A stretch of 64,000 nucleotides of DNA. It comes from Thermococcus sp. (GTDB taxonomy: Archaea > Methanobacteriota_B > Thermococci > Thermococcales > Thermococcaceae). The position numbers and the translations under genes are program-made. The stretch lies in assembly GCF_027023865.1 (NCBI RefSeq), contig NZ_JALVUC010000016.1:32102-96101 (forward strand), read 5' to 3'. The notes below the pieces were generated by a model that saw nothing but the letters and a program-made list of their open reading frames with translations, did no database searches and had not been told where the DNA came from. This document shows, one piece after another, positions 26,011-34,315 of this stretch (the stretch's first letter is position 1; every line of letters starts with the position of its first letter).

Positions 26011-26603
26011 GCCAACCACCTCTTTGCCTCCTTCTCGCGCCATCCCTCACCGAACAGTTCGTCCTGATTCTTCTTGTACCACTCGTAGTTATCATGATAG
26101 CGTTTCCAGCCGTCCGCTTTTCCTTTCTCTATCCTGCGCATTACCTCCAGTATCCCATCCATGACAGCCTCGGCCCTCGGCATGCACCCTGCTATGGCCA
26201 CGTCGATGGGTATGTATCTGTCAAGTTGCTTGACGACGTTGTAGGAATCCCAGTAAACGCCGCCGTTTATCGGGCATGAACCGTGGGCGAGGATGTACTT
26301 CGGCCCCTGCATCATCTCATACGTCACGATTATCCTTTTGAGGGTTTTAGGCGTTACATAGCCCGTTATGAGGAACAGGTCGGCCATCCTCGGCGATGGG
26401 TTGACCATGACGCCAAAGCGTTCAAAGTCGTACCTGGCGTTGGCCAGCGGCGGCATCTCGATACCGCCGCATCCGGTACAGAACGCCACTATCCAGAGGC
26501 TCTTCTTCCTAGCCCACCTGAACAGCGGCTCGAAGAGCTTGAACTCCTGGAGTTCGTAGTGTATGACGCCGTCGTTTTCGTTAACCCCTTTCATCTCGCT
26601 CAT
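26001..26603 (-). CDS. mbxJ: Membrane-bound sulfane sulfur reductase subunit J (NuoB-like)
   Basis: 200 residues. Ligands of the proximal 4Fe-4S cluster are visible in FCTGCGG, HGSCP and AGCMPRAE. It couples the peripheral arm to mbxM. ATG 26603 follows GAGGTGATGTGG; it is 11 nt after the mbxM stop. Confidence 0.93.
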   Translation of the reverse strand: MSEMKGVNENDGVIHYELQEFKLFEPLFRWARKKSLWIVAFCTGCGGIEMPPLANARYDFERFGVMVNPSPRMADLFLITGYVTPKTLKRIIVTYEMMQGPKYILAHGSCPINGGVYWDSYNVVKQLDRYIPIDVAIAGCMPRAEAVMDGILEVMRRIEKGKADGWKRYHDNYEWYKKNQDELFGEGWREKEAKRWLAWI

Positions 26604-26613
26604 CCACATCACC

Positions 26614-27507
26614 TCACACCGTGAGCAAAACGGCTATTATTCCCAGTATGGTCGGCCACTTCCAGAAGAACTTGGCCGCTTGGTCGATGGTGAACCTCGG
26701 GTAGATGCTGGCGACGAATATCGCTATGAAGAGCACCGCGAGTTGCTTGATGAAGAGGGTCAGTAGGTTGCTCGCCCCGCCAAGGAAGAGTATTGTGAAG
26801 AATGTCGTCTCCGCGAAGAGCTGTATCGCGTGCTGGGTGAAGAGTATCGCCGCCTGCTTGCCACCGTACTCCAGCATCGGACCCATGGATATTTCCGCTG
26901 GAGCACTTATGATGTCGAACGGCTCCAAACCTAGCATCGCCTGGAAGACTATGTCAAAGACTATCATCGCCAGGAGGAGCGCCGGGACAAAGATGCTCCA
27001 TCCGTGGATTCCTTGTAGGGCCACTATCTCGTTGAGCTTGAAGGTTCCCCAGTGCTGAACGAGCGCTATTATCGCCAGTCCGTAAGGTAACTGCATCGCC
27101 ACCATTGTAAGTAGGCCACGCTGGACACCCAACGCTGAAAACGGGTTGCCCGAACTCATCGCACCAAGCATTATTCCAAGCATCGGCACCTCGAGTAGGT
27201 AGGCAACTACGATTAAATCGGCGTTGGTGCTGAAGAGCCTGAAGTTTGCTACCGGGATGAAGAGGAGCGCCGTTATGGTGGCTCCGAGGGCGAACACCGG
27301 TCCAAAGTCGTAGATTAAGCCGTGGCTGACGCTCTCCTTCTTCCCGAGGAGCTTGAGGGTATCTATGAGCGGCTGGTATATTGGAGGACCCACCCTCCTT
27401 TGTATCCTTGCTATAGCCTTTCTCTCGATGCCCATGAACAGGAAGCCCACCAGCGTCGCGTAGATGAGTATTCCAATCGCCTCAAGGATGAGTTTCCAGT
27501 ATATCAT
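26614..27507 (-). CDS. mbxM: Membrane-bound sulfane sulfur reductase subunit M (NuoH-like)
   Basis: 297 residues, about eight membrane helices. GIERKAIARIQRRVGP and EPFDIISAPAEIS are the conserved loops of NuoH/HyfC subunits that join the membrane arm to the Fe-S arm. The start directly abuts the stop of mbxH' (TGAATG). Confidence 0.93.
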   Translation of the reverse strand: MIYWKLILEAIGILIYATLVGFLFMGIERKAIARIQRRVGPPIYQPLIDTLKLLGKKESVSHGLIYDFGPVFALGATITALLFIPVANFRLFSTNADLIVVAYLLEVPMLGIMLGAMSSGNPFSALGVQRGLLTMVAMQLPYGLAIIALVQHWGTFKLNEIVALQGIHGWSIFVPALLLAMIVFDIVFQAMLGLEPFDIISAPAEISMGPMLEYGGKQAAILFTQHAIQLFAETTFFTILFLGGASNLLTLFIKQLAVLFIAIFVASIYPRFTIDQAAKFFWKWPTILGIIAVLLTV

Positions 27508-29349
27508 TCACAGCACCCCCCACAGCGCGAGTATAAGGAGTATTATTGCCAGATACCAGGAGTAGCTCTGGACGTTTCCGTTGTAGAAGCCCTCCCTGAG
27601 CCAGTCGGCGAAGTCCTCGAAGAGCCTGGCAAGCCTCTCATAGAAGCGGTCCCAACTGTACTTGAGCCAGAAGTCGAGTGCTTCCGCGAGCGGCCTGTAG
27701 AAGTTCTTCCTGATGGAGAGGTTGTAGTCCTCCGTAACGGGGTTACCCGACTGGTAGGTGTCTGTAACCGCTATCTTCCTCGCCCTTGCTCCGTAGACGT
27801 ATATCAGGCCAGCCACGGAGAGACCGAAGAGCAGTATTACCGTAACCAGCAGGGCGTTGTATGTTCCGTGTGGTGTTATCAGCTTGGTATAGGTTCCGCC
27901 GATTACCTGGCCGCCGAGAACCTTGTTGAGGTACTTCGTCACAAGGCCGGGTGCCACACCGAAGAGGACGTTCGGTATTGCAAGTATGGTCATTGCTATA
28001 AGGAGCGAGACGGGAGCCTCTTTAACATCCTTAAGGTCGCTCGGGGTCTGACCGTACCAGACTCCGTAGAGGAACCTGACCACGTAGGCAAAGGCCAGGC
28101 CGCTTCCGAGGAATATCGCACCAGCGACGAGCGGCATGTGAGCGCTTATAGCTGCTTCATATATGAGCCACTTGCTCGCGAAGCCGGCCATTGGGGGTAT
28201 TCCTGCGAGGCTGAGCACCGCTATGAGACCCATCGCAAAGGTGTAGGGCATCTTCCTTGCAAGGCCCCCCATGTCTTTAAACTGGGTCTTCCCTGTCCGG
28301 AGAATTATTGCGGCAGTGACGAGCCAGAACAGACCCTTGAAGACCGCATGGCTGAGCACGTGGAAGAGTCCTCCCATGAGTCCGAGGCTCGTGCCGGTTC
28401 CGAAGGCGAGGAGGATGTAACCCACCTGCCCAACTGATGAGTAGGCAAAGAGCTTCCGTATGTCCTCTTGCAGAACCGCGAGGAAGCTTGCGACCACGAC
28501 GGTGATGGCACCTATCCAGGCTATTATATAGGCGAAGGTCAGGTGGCCGTGGAAGGTCCCAAGTTCGGCGTAGAGTTTATAGCCCATCAGGATGTAGATG
28601 AGCAGTATTCCATAAACACCCGCCTTGCTTAAAGCCCCGCTGAAGAAGCTGGTGTAGCTCTGGTCGGTCTCACTGTACGCTCCCGGCGCCCAGACGTGGA
28701 GTGGAAATGCCCCGGCCTTGACGCCAAATGCCGTGAGGAACAGCGTGAAGAGCAGTATCGTCTCGCCCTTTCCGATGGTTCCGAGGGAGACGTCCATTAG
28801 GAGGGCCTGTCTTATCGTGTTGAAGTCAAAGGAGCCGGTTTTGGCGTAGAGGATGCCTATGGCAAGGAGCATTGAGTACGCACCTATAACGCTGAGCACG
28901 AAGTACTTGAGCGATTCGTGCCGGTTCCTCCTCAAGACCATCATGAAGCTCGCGAAGGTCATCAGCTCCCAGAGCAGGAAGAAGCTGATGAAGTCCTGGC
29001 TCAGGAAAACACCCAGCACACCGGTGAAGCTCATGAGGGCGAAGAGCCACTCGTAGCCCCGTCTTGATGTGGAAACCATTCCGAAGGCCATGGCTAGGGC
29101 TACCGTTGAGGCCACCGCGGTGAAGTACCAGCTCATAGTGCTCAGCTGGAAGTGGAGGGTAAACCCGCCCACCGTAATCGAGTAGTTCAGGGGGTTGGTC
29201 GTAACTTCGGTGTAGAGCTTGGCGAGGTAGGCTAAGGGCACCGCGGCACCGATTAGTCCTATCGTCTCCCTAACCCCCTTGAAGTCAAAGACCCACGCGA
29301 GAACCCCTGCGAGCAGGGGGGTAAATAGGATAATCGGGATCCCGTTCAT
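27508..29349 (-). CDS. mbxH': Membrane-bound sulfane sulfur reductase subunit H' (MrpA/NuoL-like antiporter)
   Basis: 613 residues, 14 or more membrane helices, antiporter-type subunit with the conserved LLWELMTFASF, KAGAFPLHVWAPGAY and SHAVFKGLFWL motifs carrying the channel Glu, Lys and His. The C-terminal extension contains an amphipathic helix as in NuoL. Start overlaps the stop of mbxH (ATGA). The second of two antiporter-like subunits, a feature of MBX as opposed to MBH. Confidence 0.93.
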   Translation of the reverse strand: MNGIPIILFTPLLAGVLAWVFDFKGVRETIGLIGAAVPLAYLAKLYTEVTTNPLNYSITVGGFTLHFQLSTMSWYFTAVASTVALAMAFGMVSTSRRGYEWLFALMSFTGVLGVFLSQDFISFFLLWELMTFASFMMVLRRNRHESLKYFVLSVIGAYSMLLAIGILYAKTGSFDFNTIRQALLMDVSLGTIGKGETILLFTLFLTAFGVKAGAFPLHVWAPGAYSETDQSYTSFFSGALSKAGVYGILLIYILMGYKLYAELGTFHGHLTFAYIIAWIGAITVVVASFLAVLQEDIRKLFAYSSVGQVGYILLAFGTGTSLGLMGGLFHVLSHAVFKGLFWLVTAAIILRTGKTQFKDMGGLARKMPYTFAMGLIAVLSLAGIPPMAGFASKWLIYEAAISAHMPLVAGAIFLGSGLAFAYVVRFLYGVWYGQTPSDLKDVKEAPVSLLIAMTILAIPNVLFGVAPGLVTKYLNKVLGGQVIGGTYTKLITPHGTYNALLVTVILLFGLSVAGLIYVYGARARKIAVTDTYQSGNPVTEDYNLSIRKNFYRPLAEALDFWLKYSWDRFYERLARLFEDFADWLREGFYNGNVQSYSWYLAIILLILALWGVL

Positions 29350-30833
29350 GCTCCCACCCCCATTAAGGGAACGTTCTTGATGTACTGCCCGACGTTGAAG
29401 ATGTCGCTACCCGCTTTTTGGGCTAGATTCCATGCGTAGTTCGGGTAAACGCCTATTACTATCACGAGCGCCGCGAGGAAGAGCAGTATGAGGCTTATCG
29501 CCAAACCCTCGCGCACTCTCTCACCCTCGCCAACGAACCACATGGTGTGTATGAAGCGGAGGTAATAGACCGCCTCCACGACGCTCGCGCCGAGGATCAG
29601 TGCGACACCCCAAGTGTAACCGGCCTGAACGCCCGCTATGAGTATCCTGATCTTACTCCAGAATATGTTGAACAGCGGGATTCCGACGGCGGCGAGCGAA
29701 CCGACGGTCAGCGTGAACGCGGTCAGGGGCATCCTCCTCCCCAGTCCCTGGAAGTCCTCTATGGCCGTTCCGCCGAGCTTTACCCCAACGTAGCCGACGC
29801 CGAGGAACAGGAGGGCTTTGACTATTGCGTGGTTTATCATATGGAACACTCCCGCATCAACCCCTGCCTGAGTTCCAAGGGCTAGGGCGAAGGCTATCAT
29901 TCCAACCTGGCTTATTGATGAGTAGGATATCATCCTCTTGACGTCTCTCTGCCTCAATGCGGCGAATTCTGCCACCACGACGGTCAGGGTGGCCATTGCA
30001 ATGAGCAGTTTTAGGACGTTGTGCCAGCTTTCAACAGCCTGCATGAGGTAGAGGAGCCTTGCGATGGCGTAGAGCCCCGCCTTGACGACGAAAGCCGAGA
30101 ACATGACGGTTATCGCGTGCGGTGCTGCCTGGTAAGCATCCGGTGCCCAGGCGTTGAGTGGGAACAGCTCTGCCTCAACTGCAAGTCCGAAGATTATGAG
30201 GGCCAGACCAACCTGTGCAACCATGGGATTCATGTTCCCAGCGAGCTGGGCTATCTGGGCCATGTTGAGGGTTCCGAGGGAGCCGTAGATGAGTGTCAGG
30301 CCGATGAGGAAGAAGCTTGAGCCAATTCCTCCGAGGATCATGTACTTGAGCGAGGCCTCGGCCGCTTCCCCTGTCTTGTTGTATGCAGTGAGCGCGTAGG
30401 CCGTTATTGACGTTATCTCCATGAAGACGAAGAGGTTGAAGATATCGCCGGTTGCTATCATTCCCGTCGCTCCGAGCATCAGCAGGAGGAGGAGCATCGC
30501 GTACTTGTCTATTGGCTGCACCTTCATTGACCAGATGCTGAACACGGCGGTAAAGAAGCTTATCACCGCAACTATCAGCACGAAGAGGGCCGCGAAGTGG
30601 CCGATGTATAGGTCTATGCCGACTGGCGGCTTCCATGCGCCGGCCATGACTATAATGGGCTTGCCGGTTGTGTAAACCGTGTTGAAGACCCAGCCGGCTA
30701 TTCCTGCTTGGATGGCGGTTATTATTACCAAATAGGCTTTAATGCCCTTTTCACCGGCCCTCTTAATGAGGGGTACAAAGAACGCGCTGATGAGGGGCAG
30801 GGCTATGAGGAGTGAAGCGTACTGAACGTTCAT
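29346..30833 (-). CDS. mbxH: Membrane-bound sulfane sulfur reductase subunit H (MrpD/NuoM-like antiporter)
   Basis: 495 residues, about 14 membrane helices, with LFVFMEITSITAYALTAYN, the lysine of LNAWAPDAYQAAPH and HMINHAIVKALLFL. Proton- or sodium-translocating subunit. Start and stop overlap its neighbours by 4 nt (ATGA), so translation is coupled. Confidence 0.93.
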   Translation of the reverse strand: MNVQYASLLIALPLISAFFVPLIKRAGEKGIKAYLVIITAIQAGIAGWVFNTVYTTGKPIIVMAGAWKPPVGIDLYIGHFAALFVLIVAVISFFTAVFSIWSMKVQPIDKYAMLLLLLMLGATGMIATGDIFNLFVFMEITSITAYALTAYNKTGEAAEASLKYMILGGIGSSFFLIGLTLIYGSLGTLNMAQIAQLAGNMNPMVAQVGLALIIFGLAVEAELFPLNAWAPDAYQAAPHAITVMFSAFVVKAGLYAIARLLYLMQAVESWHNVLKLLIAMATLTVVVAEFAALRQRDVKRMISYSSISQVGMIAFALALGTQAGVDAGVFHMINHAIVKALLFLGVGYVGVKLGGTAIEDFQGLGRRMPLTAFTLTVGSLAAVGIPLFNIFWSKIRILIAGVQAGYTWGVALILGASVVEAVYYLRFIHTMWFVGEGERVREGLAISLILLFLAALVIVIGVYPNYAWNLAQKAGSDIFNVGQYIKNVPLMGVGA

Positions 30834-31174
30834 CCTCTCAACCTCCTTATTTCCTCAACGTTGAGAGTTCCGTATTTCTCATACAGGATTATGGCCGCGC
30901 TGAGGGCGAGGGCAGTGGTCGCGACGCCTATGACGATTGCCGTGAGGACAAGTGCCTGCGGAATCGGGTCAACTGCCTGGTTTGGACCGATCCCCTCGCT
31001 CAGGATTGGCGCGCTCCTTCCTGATATGTAGCCAATGCTCACCAGGAGGAGGTTGACGCCGCTCTCCATTATGCTCAACCCGATGAGGATTTTGAGTACG
31101 TTCTTCTTAACGAGCACAGCGTAGAGGCCTATGAGCACGAGTGAGATGGCCCCGAAGTAGTATGCGCTAATCAT
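30830..31174 (-). CDS. mbxG: Membrane-bound sulfane sulfur reductase subunit G (MnhC/NuoK-like)
   Basis: 114 residues, three membrane helices (FGAISLVLIGLYAVL, LIGLSIMESGVNLLLVS, ALVLTAIVIGVATTALALS). The buried Glu in IMESGVN is the conserved NuoK-type residue. Overlaps mbxF by ATGA. Confidence 0.92.
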   Translation of the reverse strand: MISAYYFGAISLVLIGLYAVLVKKNVLKILIGLSIMESGVNLLLVSIGYISGRSAPILSEGIGPNQAVDPIPQALVLTAIVIGVATTALALSAAIILYEKYGTLNVEEIRRLRG

Positions 31175-31878
31175 TCCCTCACCTCCTCCTTGAGCATGTT
31201 GTCGATGATGCCGCTAAGCTCGGTGCCGACCTTTATGGCGATTAGGGTGTAGATTATCGGTATGAATCCGCCGCTGAAGAGTCTTCCTACGTTGTTGATC
31301 CCCCAGTGCCACTGCTGCCATATCCAGTCGTAGAGGAAGTAGCTACCCAGAACAAGACCGATGAGGCCAACTAAAACGTAGCTCATCCCCGCAACTCCCT
31401 CTGTCTGCTCGAACGCCTTGTGTGGTATCTCGTACTGGGTGAACGCCAGGTAGAGAAGCAGGAACGCGGTTGCTATTGTCGCTCCACCCGGGAATCCTCC
31501 ACCCGGGGTGAGGTGTCCGTGGATGAATATGTAGGCGCCGAAGACTATTATGAACGGCACGAGAAGCCTCGTTCCGGTTGTCAGGACGATTGAGCCTTTA
31601 GTTTTGGCTGTCCTCTCCTTCTTTCTCCTCCAGAGAAGCGCTCCAACGCCGGTTGAGGCTATGAACAGAACCGTAACCTCACCGAGCGTATCGAAACCAC
31701 GGTAGTTAACGACTATTGCTGTAACCACGTTGATCGCGCCGGTCTGTGCCTTAACGTGGTCGAGGTAATACTGACCCACCAACATTCTGTCCTGGCCGAA
31801 GGGGACTCCAGCAAGTCCCTGAGCTATCCAGTATCCGATTATCAGGAGGGTGATTATCGCGAGTGCGCGCTTGAGCAT
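31171..31878 (-). CDS. mbxF: Membrane-bound sulfane sulfur reductase subunit F, with an N-terminal E-like domain
   Basis: 235 residues. The first ~90 residues (QTGAINVVTAIVVNYRGFDTLGEVTVLF) correspond to the MbhE-type subunit, and the remainder (FIHGHLTPGGGFPGGA) is MnhB, so E and F are joined in one chain here. About six membrane helices. ATG 31878 lies 2 nt after the mbxD stop with GAGGTGGTGAAG upstream; the longer GTG start at 31896 is less likely. Confidence 0.9.
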   Translation of the reverse strand: MLKRALAIITLLIIGYWIAQGLAGVPFGQDRMLVGQYYLDHVKAQTGAINVVTAIVVNYRGFDTLGEVTVLFIASTGVGALLWRRKKERTAKTKGSIVLTTGTRLLVPFIIVFGAYIFIHGHLTPGGGFPGGATIATAFLLLYLAFTQYEIPHKAFEQTEGVAGMSYVLVGLIGLVLGSYFLYDWIWQQWHWGINNVGRLFSGGFIPIIYTLIAIKVGTELSGIIDNMLKEEVRE

Positions 31879-31880
31879 CT

Positions 31881-32165
31881 TCACCACCTCACCCACCAGC
31901 CAGGCTTTTCTTCATCCTCTGTCTCGTAGCGCTGGGTTCTCTTTATTGCGAATATAAACACTGCCCCGCTGAGGGCCGCTCCTATCGCCGCTTCGGTCAT
32001 CGCAACGTCTGGTGCCTGCAGTATGAAGAACAGCAGCGACGCGAACAGGCTTACCGCTGCCATTCCCACGGCCGCCGCTAAAAGATCCTTCCATTCGACC
32101 GCCAAGATTGCCGAGAGTATCATGAGTCCGATGATTATGTACCCAATGCAGGCTATGCAGTTCAT
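31881..32165 (-). CDS. mbxD: Membrane-bound sulfane sulfur reductase subunit D
   Basis: 94 residues, three membrane helices, MbhD-like. LFFILQAPDVAMTEAAIGAAL contains the conserved Ala-Pro-Asp...Glu segment of the MrpA C-terminal domain. Start overlaps mbxC by ATGA. Confidence 0.9.
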   Translation of the reverse strand: MNCIACIGYIIIGLMILSAILAVEWKDLLAAAVGMAAVSLFASLLFFILQAPDVAMTEAAIGAALSGAVFIFAIKRTQRYETEDEEKPGWWVRW

Positions 32166-32566
32166 TCCTCACCACCCCCGTTCTGGGTTTCTCCTGCTTC
32201 TTCGACCTCATCCGCGCTAGATTTAGCGAGGTGCTCCGCGTACTTGTCCATAACGCTTCCCTGCCACAGGGGGATTCCTCTCTTGTACGCGGCTCTAATG
32301 AGCGCGTGGGCGCTTATGGGATTGGTCAGCAGGAGGAAGGTTGCCACCACGAGGGTCTGCACAATCCATGCCCATGAATAGCCCTTTCCAACGGCCCAGA
32401 GGCCGGTTCCGACCATGACTCCAAGACTTCCTAGTGTTGCGCTCTTCGTTGACGTTTGCATCCTGTTGTAAACATCCGGCATCCTGATGAGGCCCAGCGC
32501 CGACAGGAAGTAGAAGAACGTTCCCATGAGCACTAGAACCTCGCCTGTGGCTGAGAGTACGTTCAT
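32162..32566 (-). CDS. mbxC: Membrane-bound sulfane sulfur reductase subunit C (MnhG-like)
   Basis: 134 residues, three membrane helices in the first 100 residues (GTFFYFLSALGLIRMPDVYNR, TLGSLGVMVGTGLWAVG, TLVVATFLLLTNPISAHAL), then a charged acidic tail. PDVYNRMQTSTKSATLG is the MnhG signature. Overlaps mbxB by ATGA. Confidence 0.92.
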   Translation of the reverse strand: MNVLSATGEVLVLMGTFFYFLSALGLIRMPDVYNRMQTSTKSATLGSLGVMVGTGLWAVGKGYSWAWIVQTLVVATFLLLTNPISAHALIRAAYKRGIPLWQGSVMDKYAEHLAKSSADEVEEAGETQNGGGEE

Positions 32567-32817
32567 AGGCCTCCCTCCAGATACCTAGCGAAGGCTATAA
32601 CCCCACCAAAGGCCAGGATTGCATAAACGAGGGCCACGCTGATGTATATCATCCTGCCGTAGTAGAGCGAGAAGAGCACCATCAGTCCGGTGGTTATCGT
32701 CGTCATGATGTCAACTGCCACGAGCCTGTCGACGGTCGTTGGACCCCTGAACACCCTGTACGTGCTGAGCAACGTCGCTATCGCTATGAGTATGAGATAA
32801 ACACTCAGTGCTATCAT
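32563..32817 (-). CDS. mbxB: Membrane-bound sulfane sulfur reductase subunit B (MnhF-like)
   Basis: 84 residues, three membrane helices; YRVFRGPTTVDRLVAVD is the MnhF signature. Overlaps mbxA by ATGA. Confidence 0.92.
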   Translation of the reverse strand: MIALSVYLILIAIATLLSTYRVFRGPTTVDRLVAVDIMTTITTGLMVLFSLYYGRMIYISVALVYAILAFGGVIAFARYLEGGL

Positions 32818-33344
32818 CCGAAGATCACCTTCAAGAATTTTTCAAAGGGTTCGGTTATGCTGGCGGATGCAACCTTAACGTGCTCCTCCTCGTTTTCGGT
32901 GAGGGCTTCATCTGGAACCCATATCCAGTGGATGAAGTACTCATCGTCGTCAACGTCGAGGGTTATGGTTCCAGGTGTTAGCGTTATCGAATTGGCCAGG
33001 GAGAGCTTCCCCGTGTCTGTGTTGAGAATGGTCCTGCACTTGACGATTCCGGGTCTTATCGGCCTCTTCGGGTGAAGAACCCTGTAGGCAACGTCTAGGT
33101 TCGCAACTATCATGGCCCACAGGAAGTACGGGATATACGCTATTGCGTAGGCGACCTTCTTTGGATGGAAGTTTGAAAGCCCCGCGGTCGTGAATATCTC
33201 GTAGGTGAAAGCCGCCACCACCAGCGACAGCAAAAATCCAAATTCAAGCTCCTGCGGGTCCAAACTGGACGTTAGCAGTATCCATATCAAGAATAGCACG
33301 ATAACAGTGTACAGGTACCTGCTAATTTTGCTCGCTTCCCCCAT
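32814..33344 (-). CDS. mbxA: Membrane-bound sulfane sulfur reductase subunit A (MnhE-like)
   Basis: 176 residues, two or three N-terminal membrane helices and a soluble C-terminal domain with SLANSITLTPGTITLDVD, the MnhE signature. First gene of the operon. GGAGGTTGATGAT precedes ATG 33344, and the leader is about 50 nt. The whole cassette couples ferredoxin-driven sulfur reduction to ion pumping. Confidence 0.93.
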   Translation of the reverse strand: MGEASKISRYLYTVIVLFLIWILLTSSLDPQELEFGFLLSLVVAAFTYEIFTTAGLSNFHPKKVAYAIAYIPYFLWAMIVANLDVAYRVLHPKRPIRPGIVKCRTILNTDTGKLSLANSITLTPGTITLDVDDDEYFIHWIWVPDEALTENEEEHVKVASASITEPFEKFLKVIFG

Positions 33345-33404
33345 ATCATCAACCTCCGGTGGTTAGTGGACACCTTCAGACAGGCAAGGTGAAGCTAATC
33401 GCTG

Positions 33405-33413
33405 GTTTAAAAC
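33405..33413. promoter_or_regulatory. SurR-type site 1 in the mbx promoter
   Basis: GTTTAAAAC, a GTTn3AAC match, lies just downstream of the TATA box on the mbx strand, overlapping the expected transcription start. That position fits repression, as reported for sulfur-responsive SurR targets. Confidence 0.55.
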
Positions 33414-33418
33414 GAAGA

Positions 33419-33430
33419 CTTATAAACGTT
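33419..33430 (-). promoter_or_regulatory. TATA box of the mbx operon
   Basis: AACGTTTATAAG on the minus strand, about 75-85 bp upstream of mbxA and lying between two GTTTAAAAC sites. Confidence 0.6.
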
Positions 33431-33447
33431 ACCTACCGAAGGCAAAG

Positions 33448-33456
33448 GTTTAAAAC
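33448..33456. promoter_or_regulatory. SurR-type site 2 in the mbx promoter
   Basis: A second identical GTTTAAAAC, 43 bp from site 1 (about four helical turns) and upstream of the TATA box. The pair brackets the core promoter. Confidence 0.5.
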
Positions 33457-33629
33457 CTATAGTTAAAATAGGGGCGTCAGATTTGTCCTTTGATGATACG
33501 GGGGGTTCTCCATAGTCCTTGAGTGTTTCATTTCTTCTTAGTTCAGAGAAATGTTTGCATCGGTCAGCTCGGACGACAAAAGATGATCAACAAACCTCCA
33601 GCTTCAGATAAAAGGAGAACAGAAAAACC

Positions 33630-34130
33630 TCAGTAAATTGAAATCCTCTTGACACCCTCAAGCTTGGAAAGCTCGTTGATGAGGTCTCCGGGGATCGGCT
33701 TCTCCGTGATTATTGTGAGAGTGGCTTCCGGGTAAAGCTCTGGGTCCTCGGCAACAACCTGGACAATGTTTATGTCCCGCTCAGCTATCTTGTGGGCTAT
33801 CTTCGCCAGTATCCCCACTGCCCTCGGCTCGGGTTCTATCTCAATGACGCCGTATCCAATGTGCCTTCCCACGTACTTCATGTGAACGGTAGGCTCGAGG
33901 TTCATGTATATCTCCTTAAGCTCTGGAATTTTAAGTATCATTCCAACGGTCTCCTTCACGACGCGCCTGTCCACGTCGAGGGCCTTGGCTATCTTCGTGT
34001 ATGGGACCTCTATGTCCCCGGCTTTGATCTTGAGGTCTTCTGAAACCTTCAGGCCGTACTTGAGGAGTGTCTTGGCTATCTGCTTCCGAACTGGATATTC
34101 ATCAAAGTAATGCTCTATCTTTCCCCACAT
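33630..34130 (-). CDS. ACT-domain regulator of amino-acid metabolism
   Basis: 166 residues. The N-terminal half is winged-helix-like (VPYTKIAKALDVDRRVVKETV, about residues 45-65) and the C-terminal half an ACT domain (VGILAKIAHKIAERDINIVQV, about 105-165) that should bind an amino acid. ATG 34130 follows GGTGAGGGAT. Located alone; targets unknown. The 285-bp spacer to mbxA holds the mbx promoter and no other visible gene. Confidence 0.85.
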   Translation of the reverse strand: MWGKIEHYFDEYPVRKQIAKTLLKYGLKVSEDLKIKAGDIEVPYTKIAKALDVDRRVVKETVGMILKIPELKEIYMNLEPTVHMKYVGRHIGYGVIEIEPEPRAVGILAKIAHKIAERDINIVQVVAEDPELYPEATLTIITEKPIPGDLINELSKLEGVKRISIY

Positions 34131-34315
34131 ATCCCTCACCAATATCAGTTCATCACTAGACTCTTTAATCCAATGATATTAAAATGTTTCCATGCCCACA
34201 TGGTGGCAAAAGACGCTCATTTATAAATCTTTAGGCAAAACCTCACTCCAAACTTCCCCAGCTCGGATTTTTTATCCATCGGCGGCTTTTTAAGGGTTGT
34301 AGAAAACGCCCGAAT

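Noticed and set aside
27322..28437. 371-codon open frame on the + strand inside the mbx region
   Set aside because: It is antisense to mbxH' and mbxM, has Tyr/Cys/His-rich composition typical of a reverse-strand shadow, and no ribosome site.
23545..33344. Reading the operon as a membrane-bound hydrogenase (mbh)
   Set aside because: The large subunit lacks both CxxC nickel-iron ligand pairs and there are two antiporter-type subunits, which fits mbx/mbs.
33481..33629. Possible C/D-box guide RNA (TTGATGAT) in the spacer right of mbxA
   Set aside because: No matching D box or terminal stem at proper spacing.
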